Of a DNA stretch of 64,000 bases, positions 26,001-37,200 are shown in pieces. Source of the stretch: Galbula dea (Eukaryota; Chordata; Aves; Piciformes; Galbulidae); assembly GCA_013399015.1 (NCBI GenBank), contig VWZX01006814.1:2232001-2296000 (forward strand), in the 5' to 3' direction. The position numbers were made by a program, and so were the translations under genes. The stretch's first letter is position 1. Each line of letters starts with the position of its first letter. Under the pieces are notes generated by a model. The model was not told the DNA's origin. It did no database searches and saw only the letters and a list, made by a program, of their open reading frames with translations.

Positions 26001-27869
26001 CACATATATCTCAATATCCTAAGAGGAGAACCAGTGAATGAACAGTGTGTGTGCCGTTCTTGATATTCTGGGTAATATTGACATGGTTTACTGCTAGTTG
26101 TTGGCATACTGAAGCCTAATACAGTGGTTGCACTATTCTCTGCAGTACTGTAAGTTAAATACTGGGAGATTTCTGCAAGTCTAGCAAAAACTGGAGCACC
26201 CTGTGTCCAGGGGGACCAGCATTAGCAACCTAGCAGTGATGTGAAGCACTTGTCTGAAACTCACATTGAGCCGGTGCCTTGGACAACGTTTCCTTCTTCC
26301 AGCAGATTCTGTTCATTCATCAAAAAGAAAATTAAGGGCCAAAAGGTGCCTTCAATAACATTCTATTTGGTGTGTGGTGAAGGTTGATTAATCTCATCTT
26401 CAGAGTGACCATACTGATCATGATGGCATCATCTTCACATGTGGCCGTATTGTGGGACATGCAGGCTATGAAGTCAACAGGAGCTGAGCGCAAAGAGGCA
26501 GAATTATTTAATTAATGATTCTTGTGACAAGAAGATATGTCTTAGCCCTTTCTAATCCATTCTCAAAAATAAAACCATTTGAAACTGCAGGTGTACTTCG
26601 ACAGTAAGCACATTGCTACTTAGGTTCATGGGTTACAGACCAGGAGTTACTCTGCTCAGAAGTGATAGAGGACTACTGGAATTCAAAGTGACAAAGCCTG
26701 GGGCTGGCCACTGTGGTATTTAACTGTCATTTTTTCTGAATAGTGCATGCAAAATAAAGCCAATGAGAAAGCCAAAGCAAACAAAAGTTACACACACCAT
26801 CTCAGGCTCCTCTGCTGCTGCAGCAAGAAAATTGATGTGTCAGTTTTCTCTATCACAACCCTCTGTGTCTCTGGAAACATCCTTTATTCACAGAATTCTC
26901 TGCACCTGCTCATTTTAGCTGCTCTGTTTGTATTGCACCAACTGTCTCATGGAATCATAAAAGCACAGCGGTAACTTGTTTGCCATTTCTCTTATCTATA
27001 ACTGAAAATTATTCTTCTAATAACAGGTTGTCAGGAATTAAGGAAACCACTGTTTTCTATAGAGAAGAGAGAGGAAAGAAAACCCTACAACCAGGATAAA
27101 AAACTCTTTCAACTTCCATGATGGCATATACTGCCTGTACACTTCACTGGGAATCCAGATATTCCATCTATGAGAGATCAGGAGCAAGTACAGAGCCCAT
27201 TACACAGACATCCTGTGTATAAATGAATAATAAAAGTAATGCCCTATAGACACAGGTCTGGATTAAGTGTTTCCCAAAATCTGGGGTCATTCAGACCTGG
27301 CTCAGACATTGCCTGTGATAATCACAAAGCTCAGATCCAGAACTCCCAACTCTAAGCTGTTTAGACTCCAGTTTTCATCCTGTCACTATTCTAAAAGTGT
27401 GTTTCGCTGCTCTGGGTTCCCTCTTGTGTTTTCTTATTTTTTATGGTGTTTATGAAATGACTCCTGCTCATGGAAAAAGTGTGACTGGTTTTTTTTATCC
27501 TACTTATTATATGTGAACAATTTGCAGGCTGTCATTTCATTATTACATTTGAAAACAAAGCAAACATCAGATCACTGTAAGACTGGATGAAATGAAAATA
27601 AGCCCATTTCTGCCATACATGTTTAAGCAAAACTTAGTATGACTGATGGAAGATAAAGCTTGTATCATCAATTAATAAAACTATTAGATGGCTAATCCTT
27701 GTCAAGAAGAGCTGCTTTCAAAGTTAAGTCTACCTTGTTTACCTTCCAAAAATTTCTAGGAGATTCATGATTCAACAATGAACTCTTAATTGCTTCCTCT
27801 TAATGCTGATCTGTTTTCCTGGAAATACAATTAATTCTCTATGCTGAGCCTTTAAGAATGAAAAAGATT

Positions 27870-28165
27870 GTAGCCCTTGTTCACTTTGGCAATGCAATCA
27901 GTTTTAATTAGTGCCCAATTAGGGTCTAAACAGTATCAACCTGTTCCTGTTGCAAGAAGGTAACTGCGCTTAAACTTCAATTACTCCTAAATTTAAAAAT
28001 CAATTGCAAATAAAATGTCCTGCTGCTGATGCTAAAGGGATTAGAAAGACCAGAATACATTCACACAAGAAGCTAGTCATGTCAACACAATTGCAACAAG
28101 CAACTACCATAATGTAGGTAATTCTGCTGTAATGCAATATGAAGGCCTTTATCTAATCAAAGGCT
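27870..28165. promoter_or_regulatory. Candidate conserved regulatory element
   Basis: A repeat-free patch contains TAATTA (27905-27910), CAATTAG (27916-27922), several CAATTG/CAAAT motifs, a GATA-type TATCT (28150-28154) and a perfect TCF/LEF-type ATCAAAGG (28156-28163). Homeodomain, GATA and TCF motifs are short and common, so the call rests on clustering and on the absence of repeats or coding frames. Conservation cannot be assessed here. Confidence 0.2.
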
Positions 28166-31100
28166 GTGGGCTAAGGCTCTCAAAAAATACAAGATGCTTC
28201 AAAAGGCAGATTGCTCTTCTTTTCTATGTAGCTTTATCCTGTGCAGGATAAATGAGCTATTTGGCCTTAAGAAATAACTTTTAGTGTGAATGTTTAAAAA
28301 TCTAGTTTTTTCTCTCACAGTCTATGATAACAGAAAAATTGAAAACCAGCCATTGTTTGTGATTACTCTAAGGTTTGAAATAACAAGCTCTTTTTGTGCA
28401 TGTTTATTAAAAGATTTGCTGGAGGACCAGGGACAGTGGGACTCCAGCATGCTAAGTACTGCATAAACACCCAGTGAGGTGGTGGTACTGCAGGAAGGCG
28501 TGGCAGACAGCTGGGAGGAACTTTGGGGAAACCTGAGGTCGAACTAGGACTTCTGGACCTCCATTTTGTATGCTCAACCCTGCTAAGTGTGCAAGCGAAA
28601 GGGCTGACAGCTGCACAGTGTGTGCCTGAAGAAGCAAAGCTATCATTATGCATTTGGGAGAAGTGTGGTCCTCCTGGGACGTTCTCTGAGGAGGATTGGA
28701 GGAGCACAGAAATATTCAGCACAAGATCTGGACTGAAAACCTGTACTGCCATGTGTAAGGAGGGGAGGACCATAAAATCTTCCTACCTTAACCACCATAA
28801 TACCTAAGGAAAAGTTTAAAAGTTTATTCATACCCTTGGATGGAGACTGCCAGAAAAAAAAATGAAACTTTCATCGTGACCACGTGGAGATTGTAACTTC
28901 TTTAAGAGCTGTTCCGAACCATCTATGTAGGGACTCAAATTTCATGTCACCATGATAGGAAACAGTAGTGAATTAATGGCAGCAAAACACTGTTAAACTG
29001 ACATGTGCTGAATGGATTGTCCGGACTCTGTTTCAGCTATGATGTTCTGGTCATTCTTTCAAGTTTAATATTCTAGAAATTATGCAAAGTAGACACTAAT
29101 GATAGCATATATTATAAAATAAAAGCATAGTAAGCCCCACATGGAGATGACCTGCCTCCTCCACTTTTTAGAGTATAGAAGTTTTTTTCATTCCAAGGCA
29201 AGCCTTTGACCTGTCTTCTTCTCAGAAATCTCTTCATTTTCTTCATATGCTGAAGGAACAGGCACACGGCAGCTGTAGCAGTACTATTCAATAAAGCAAT
29301 GCTAGCGGACACCTCTGGTGATACAAGAAGAAATTTATTGAGTACATTGTAGGATATCCTAGTGCTGTGATGTTCCCAAAGGAAAGGCAAGACTTCACCT
29401 CCCTTTTCTCCAGTTCTTTCCTTTTACTCATTGATGACTATACTGACTACTGTCATCTTCAACTTCTCCCTTCTCTTTTGAAACAGATCACCGTGATACT
29501 CGGGAGGAGATAATTACAGTTGTGGCTGAAAGAAGCAAGCTGCTGGGGTAAATCCCCGGAATGCCTCTAATGGTCCCAGGTATAGGGGGAAATAATCTCA
29601 TTATTAGAAAAGATTTTAAAGCCTGGACATATATGCAGGTGGGGGAACTTCTGTGTGCCTTCTGGGTCTTGCATCTTGGTTCCTTTGCAAGCAAAATTTC
29701 ATTGACAGCTGCTGGGGATGAATCCTAGGACAAGTTGCACAAAATACATCTAGGAACAGAAGAAAATTCTCATCCCTTTCCTTGTCTCTGCACATCCACA
29801 GCTGTAACTTGGGCTTTCTCTAACATGCACCCTAGTGTCTGCAGCCTGTTCTTATTCATCTTTCACTGAGGCACATCTCCCACTGAGGCACCATTGCCTC
29901 TGCACTCAATGTCTCACTCGATGTCTCAAAACGAAGCACAGCCTGACATCCTAACGTGTGCAAGTGAAATAAAAATGTTGTTTCCTTTGCTCCCATGTGA
30001 CACAAGTGTAAAAATCCTTATCCTTCCCTGTGGCTTGCTCATTCTAACCCAGTCAAGTGACACTCAGTACTGCATCATCTTGGCCAATGTGTTAGAAGCT
30101 GCAGCCCATGTGGGGCAAAAAACTATGTGGAGAAGAATGATAAATGGCCTCAGAATAATTAAGGCCACGTTTTCCATTTCTCGTTCCCCAATCTTTGTGC
30201 AATTTCCTACCTCTTAAACCTATCAAGGGCAAGAGATATGTTTTGGTTAAAGATCAGGCAGTTAAATCCATATCTGCAGAACATAGCATCTTGTCTCTGT
30301 AAAGATGCGTTAATTGCATCCTGGTGCTGTAAAGACAAGGGTCTTGGTAAGTATGTAGGGGTCCATGGTGCCAAAGTTCAAGGTTTGCAGTATGTGGTCA
30401 CTGACACCACAAGAAGAGAATGCACCTGTTTCTGTTTCCACCATAAGGCGAGTGGAAGTGGGTATGGAAACAACCAGACAAACGTCTTAAATCTGGGCTG
30501 CAAGAAGCCAACGTCACTCAATGTCTGTTTCTACTGAGCCACAAGATTAAGGTGCAACAAGAAAAAAGAAATATTTTGTCTTAGCTGACAGGAAGCTGCA
30601 ATTAGGGGAGGAGCAATAGAGTTATTTGGTCACCCACAGGCTTCTAACAGCAGAGCACAGTCATTTTTAGATTACATACTTGATCAGTTACTACACAGCC
30701 TGCTCTGCCTGGAAGCAATGCCAGAATGGATGCTGTTTTCATGAGGATTTCCACATTCAGATATACTCTTTCTTCTCTGCAGTTAAACAACCAGTCACTA
30801 CTCCTTTTACTATAAGATACTTTTCTGGCAAATAAAATCAAATGACTTTTTATATTTGTTCTGTAATTTAATATGCATACAGATTAATAATAATGTAATC
30901 ACTGAACTTCTATACACTGTCTAATCAGACAGATCCTAGCTCTTATTGCTAATGTTCTTCTTTAGTGTGAAAGTTCTTCGTGTTTTTACACTATTCAGCA
31001 TAATGTCCTTTCATGAAACTAAAGCTTAGTGCTGCTGACATGGAGACAATGGCACTGTTAGGAAATGAGAAATACTTTCAGAATCTCTGAAATCAGTTCT

Positions 31101-31194
31101 GCTACAATTGCTGTCTTGGTATCTGATGCTGCCATCAGCCTTTCTAGTGTCTGGATGCTTTCGATATTAAACCAACACCCAGCTACACCATTAA

Positions 31195-31234
31195 GACTAG
31201 ATTAGACTAGACTAGACTAGGCTAGACTAGACTA
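31195..31234. repeat. (GACTA)n pentamer array
   Basis: About eight GACTA units with two single-base variants (GATTA, GGCTA). It directly abuts the end of a CR1 3' terminus and is best read as the tail of that CR1, expanded as a pentamer instead of the usual octamer. Confidence 0.85.
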
Positions 31235-31283
31235 ATTTGCAGTTGGAAGAGACCCACAATGATCAAGTAGTCCAACTGCAACT
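31235..31283 (-). mobile_element. CR1 3' terminus, minus strand
   Basis: The sequence AATTTGCAGTTGGAAGAGAC followed by CCACAATGATCAAGTAGTCC and AACTGC matches the reverse complement of the CR1 3' end (a GCAGTTGGACTAGATGATC... GGTCCCTTCCAACTGCAATT pattern). Only about 50 bases are recognisable, so it is a very short 5'-truncated copy or one whose body has decayed. Confidence 0.75.
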
Positions 31284-34200
31284 AAGATTAAGAATGGCAA
31301 CATCTCAGTACTTTTAATAGAGTCAAAATTATGGAAAATTCTGATTTTATGTTTTTTTCATTTGTTTTTTATGTACTTCTCCAACTGGGATCTAAATGTG
31401 TTTTTCTTTTAAATGTTGGCAATATTCAAAGATTTCTGCTGTGACCCATTTTTTTGGCAGATGTGAAGAACTGTTAAAGAGCTCTTAATAATATATTTGT
31501 AGAAACCATACAGCTTTGTTTTTTTCAGAACAAAACCTTTGGAATAATCCTAGATTATCTGAAGTGCCAAAAATCACTATTCATGAACACACAGCAGTTT
31601 ATCCCTAATTTTCTGTGTCAGAAAGAAAATGTCTTTTCTGTAAGAATAGACTAGTTTTCTTGCGTAGTGTGATTTTGACCAAAAGAAGCTGAATTCTGAC
31701 CAACAACAAGTTCTATCAAAGTTGAAGCACTCTGCAAAAGCTATAGGTAAAGCAAATATTTTCCAACTATTTTGATTTAATATAAAATACACGTTCAACC
31801 AACTCTTCACATAATGGCTTCTTCTAACTGTACTGTAGACCAATAAAATTTCAATACAAAGAGAACAGACATCCACTGAGCAATGAGAGGTTCTGTCTCT
31901 CTCTCTTCCCTCAACCAAAGTTTGCCATTACCTTAACTTCCTTCTTCCTGTGTAAACATGACTTTTGATACCACATGTTCTCAAAAAAATCATCTGTGAC
32001 ACTGCTAATCTCTTGGATATCAATTCTGCTGCACTTTTAGGAGTTGGTAAAAATCCTTGAGTGTACTTGGGCATTCTGAGAGAATTTTGCTCACAAGGAA
32101 AGGTGGGAATAGAATAGTGTTGTGATGCAATTTCTATTGAAGCCATTAGATAATCTTTAATTCACTTCACCAGGCTTTGGGTAAGTTTTTGCCCAATTCC
32201 CTTTTTATCTTCCTGAGGCTCTGGCAATCACAATCTAAGCCCACCACACCGAGAATGAGATGATTATTTATTTCACAATGATATTTCTTGACAGTTCAGC
32301 TGCTTTTACTGGCTCCCATGTTCAGAACAGTTTGAATTTCCTAGTACCTCCAAAAAAGAGTTTTTTCTCCTCTCAGTTTCTTAGGGTAGCTCTGGCTGTT
32401 TTCTCATTAGGCTCACAGCAAGAAGTAAATGAAGCAGGTGACTGGCACTGAGATTTAATTCTGATGGGATCTCTGCTACACAGTGAGCTATGGCTGTAAC
32501 ATTAAGTATGTGCATTTGGTTGAGAAATAAAATATAAAATAAGTTGAATATCAAAACTGAACAGACTTCATTTGGGAAAGACATGATTCCATTATGGCCC
32601 AATATAAAGCAAGAAGGTACAAGTTTTAGTGTATTCCTCTTGTCCATAACATCCTTAAACAGGTTTGACTCATATAGTCCTATAATATCCTAACCCAAGT
32701 TCTTTTCCCAGCATGCCATCACACTTTGTAGTTGCAAGAGCCTACATACTCAGAAGGCCAAATCTGATTCTATTGTTGCCAATTTGCTGTTATCTTTACT
32801 TGAAAGCAGATTGGTAAGTAGAATTAAATGGATGTTGTGTTCATTCAGAGGTGAGAAACTTCCTTACCAGGGAATTTTTTTTATCAGATTTGGAACTGCT
32901 TTTTTTTGTGCATAGTGGAAGTCTGCCTGTTTTGTTGCAAACATATGCTGTGGTGTAAATAGGTTATTTCACAAACGTTATGTTTATCATTAAACTGCAA
33001 TTACTGGAAATGATTTTGCAACAATTCTGTGAAGCTGCTTTGAGAAAATTATAAGGAAGCAAGAAGCCTCAGATAATGATAAGAACAAGAAGACTGGAAC
33101 TCTTGTTAAAGCTCTCAAGATTTGAAACCTGTGTTTTAGTTTACAGGAAGAAATATGGCATTGGAGATTATTGTGTGCCATAATAAAATTTAAAAAAATC
33201 AAACACCCTTCTTATAAATATTAAGGATAGAAGCTTTCTAATACACAAAGAGAGCCTAAATTAAGTATTTCTAGTATGAATAATAAAAAGGAATGCCCAG
33301 AAAAACATCTTATCAAAGTTTGGTAGATTAGTTTAAATACATAAATACTGAAAGACATCTTCATATTGTTGAAAATTAAGACAATTAAGGGTCATTTGAG
33401 CTACCTGAATCTGAGCTGTTTTAGCACATACAACTTAAGGTACTTGTTTTTCCATATTATTTATATTTGTATGCATGTTTAAATATTTTCTTTTTTCATC
33501 TTAGTTCAAAAGATAACATACATTGTGACTTTATTATTTTTGAATTTAACACATGTCTTGAAAAGAGCTGCTCCTTTTTTAGTTGAAACGAGAATAGAAT
33601 CAGGCTTAATTGAGGCCCAGTTCTAAATCTGACACTAGATCTTTGTGGTAAAAGAACCTGAAAGTCAACAGCATATATTCAGAATCACAGAGCAGAAGCT
33701 CACTGTTTTAGGAAACAGCCATCTAAAGAACATTTCCTCACTAGTTTTCTCTTTCTTCAATACCAGGGATATTAGATTTCACAGATATAGATCCTAGAAG
33801 AAATTATCCTGAGCATGCATTTTTAACTATGGCATTACTCTCAGGGTTCAAAATAGAAATCTTAGCTCCTACCTCCAAGATTCCCATGTTTGTGGGTTGT
33901 TCAGTCAAGCTGGCTTTTAAGCCAAACCATTACTTGTGGTTTTGCTTATATTTGAATTGACAAAAATTAGTTATTCTGAAATGCAGCTCACAAATTAAAA
34001 AACTTTGTAAACTAAGTCGTTTCTTTTCCCTTCCAAAGGGAAGGCTGAATGGACTTGATATGCTGCAAGCTCTCTGTACTTACTATTCTTTCTATGCTTC
34101 TCTCTCTCTTCAAAGAATCATCTGAATTCTGAACGTAAAGTAGTCTCAGAACATCATGTAAACCTCTAGTGTGAAACTGCTGAATGCTGTCTTTAAGGAT

Positions 34201-37200
34201 GTTCATGCTGAACAAACTGAGCACTAGTAAGTAGGCAATTAAGGTTGCCAGTGAAGGCCTGTAAACCATATTATGCAACTATATCTTTTATTACATTGAT
34301 CAAATGCAATCAGACTGCTACAGTGAGAGGAGAAAGAAAAATCTATCCAGTTTGTTGAAATAAGATCTTTGCATGGCATAATAGACATTAATTACACTAC
34401 ATTCATTAAATTAGTCACTTCTAATTAAGCTGACATACAAGGAGTGTTTTTTATGTTCAGCTGCTGTCTAGGCTAGGAAATACACTAAGCAAACTGAAGC
34501 AATCAGTTCCTTGGCAAGCACAAACTGATAGAGCCTCACCAAAATTCAAGGGGACTTCGCAAACTTACCACGGGGAGACACTTGACATTCAAATGCAGAT
34601 TTCCTTATTTGCAGCCTCATGCACAATGAATCTTTCGAAAAGTTGCTTACAAGAGTGGAATTTACATAAGGCTTTCTTGCTGCTAACACTGGAATCTTGG
34701 GTGCTCAAATTACGTATATTGTTAGTATGGGAAGCACAAAGATGAGTTGCATGGAGACTCATGCACTGCATGACTCACTGCATGGAGCAGTGTTCTGTGG
34801 GAGGATGACAGATTCTCCCCAAAGGGTCTGGGTCTCAGATGCTTTTCTCCTTGATTTCTGTCAGAGGTAGTCAACTTTTATCACCTGCTCTTCAGAAGGA
34901 AGGTTAAAAGGGAGGCTTTGCAAATTCCTTACTACTAAGGACAGCAGTAATGTCCATATGCACTTGTCTTAGAGAACTGCCTCAGGAGCTATGCACTTCT
35001 AGTCCCCTGTGGGTCATACAACAGCACTGTGGAAAGCCAACACATTATTAATCAGCCTCCTGAATATGTGCTAATGCTACAACAAATGGGTTGGTGAGCG
35101 CAAGATGCATTGTGCCTGTCCAGGCTAAGGACTAGATTCTCTGTGTGAGCAGAGAGGCAGTGAGACGTTGTGTGGAGTCCCTGAAAACAATAGCTTGCAC
35201 AGAAATAAGGAGTCTCTCAAGTTGCCTTGCTCTAAAGCCCACCTTTCTTTTTTCAGACAATTCTGATTTTTGCTGCTGCTCTAAATATTATTTTTTCTCC
35301 TTCAATGAAGGCCATTCTGCCAGCAATGCCCTCAAATCTAGATCTTATAATACTTAGATTAAATAAAAGCCAGGAAATCAAGACTTTGTCCTCATGCTTG
35401 CTATGACCTTGCTAGGCAGGAACATTTTCTATGTATTTCCAGTTGTCTTCATCCCTTACCCCATTTCCTCTCTGATTGCGTAAACTGAAAGGTTTTCTGT
35501 GTTTTCTGTGCTAGGATCTTCTCTCTCTGTCTTGACAGTGATTGGACTTTCAGGATGTTTCTTTAATATATATATATACTGGTGTCAGACTCTATACAGC
35601 TTTGGGCTGAATTGTAGGTTCCTGAACACAGTCCAGCACAGTATGAAATGATACAAAAAATTATGATGTAATAACAAAAGTAGTTCTTATCAGACATTTT
35701 GAGTTAACTGAAAAATGTCTGTATTTTTTAGTTCCTCCATTTCCAATTAACCAGTAAATAAAATAATCACACAGTAGCTAGGCTAATGTAATTTAGGCAT
35801 CTTCAAAGAGATAAACAGTGCATACTACTGGAAATGAGCTAATAAGTTACTAATTGCACTGTGATAGAGTCGCAGGTTAGTCACAAAGCCAAAAAGACAC
35901 TATTCTGAACTGACCAGGGTTCAACCCTAGACACTGTTTATGAGAGGAAATGCAAAATCAATTAAAATGCAAGAGTATTAAAACAGAGATTCTCTCAAAA
36001 ACTTGATCAAAGCAGCAGAAAACAGAGACACTAGAGTACAGACTGACAAAGGTGAAATACTCAGATGAGTGTTATAAGGTTGTTATAAGCTCAAGGCTTG
36101 CTAGCAATGAACTGATACTATAGAAGTTTGATAAGTGTTATTCCCAGCCTGCTGCAAGGAATACAGAATGGAAAAATCATACTTTCAAATGGCAATTTGG
36201 CCTGTGTACCCACATAAGGTAAAATACACAGGGATTAAATAATTCTCTGTGCAGACCACATTCCAGGTAAGTCTTTGGCTAACTGCATAAGTATTAGAAA
36301 TAAAGGCTACTCTAGAAAGCGTAGTACCTCTTTGCCTGTAATTCCCAACACTTCATTACATGTTGAGGTGTGAAAATCAAGGAAAGCATTGCAAGTCCAT
36401 CCTTTCACATGAATACACCTCCTGGGAGGCCAGATAACAGAGGAAAGGCTAGCAAATTAGCTATATGGACAAAAATGTAACTCAACCACTAGATTTATAT
36501 AATTATTTGGATCTTCTGTCCCATCAGTTTAAACTTTAGAGATTCATTTTTATTTTTGCACAAGCCCTTCAAATGATAATGAAAGAATCCTTGTTTGACT
36601 ATACAACAAATGCTGTGTGGAATCTATTGTCTGACAGGATGTCTCCTGAAATAATGAGCCTTTCCATGGGTGAAGCTATATCCACCTTCTGTACATTACC
36701 AAGAGCTTAGCATATCCCCTCCATAAACTGATAGAGCCTTCAAGCAACTTTTAGTCTCTCTGCTTTGTTTTATGTTTTAACACACTCTTTAGTCCCATTT
36801 TTCTCTTATTAATGAACCTACCTGACAAGTTTCTTTGCCCCTCCTCCTCTCCCCCCTCCAAAAAAAATAGTATACAATAAATCTTATTATCAGAGTTGTT
36901 CATCCATCTATGTAACCTGCTAGTAATAAAAGCTCTACTGTCAGGGAAAGACAATCTGAACCTCTCATACTAATGCATAGAATCTCACATTTTAAATAAT
37001 GATTTTTCACCTTGGAAAACCTCAAGAAAGGAACTGCTACTTCACTCATCTGAGGATAATAAGAGGCAGTGTCTATTTCCACGTAAACTGAGAAAAATGA
37101 ATGTCATTATTTTTGATGAGGTAGCAAAGAATTAATGACCCTATGAGATCTTATTACATAGCTGAAAAGTGAATTAACTTTGGCATAACCATATCGAGTG

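Larger units (their letters stand above)
17946..31194. other. Repeat-poor non-coding stretch
   Basis: More than 13 kb without a recognisable transposon or gene. Contents noted are A/C-rich or T/G-rich tracts at 20602-20630 and 24505-24553, a short direct repeat of AAATTCACCTG near 23138-23172, and a more GC-rich patch at 28440-28790. A TAAT- and TCF-motif-containing patch lies at 27870-28165 and a candidate minus-strand exon at 22934-23027. A plus-strand donor GGTAAGTATG lies at 30346-30355 within an open frame, but no known peptide results. Confidence 0.5.

Noticed and set aside
26950..26970. ATGGAATCATAAAAGCACAG as a CR1 tail
   Set aside because: No TTGGAAGGGACC-type sequence follows on either side.
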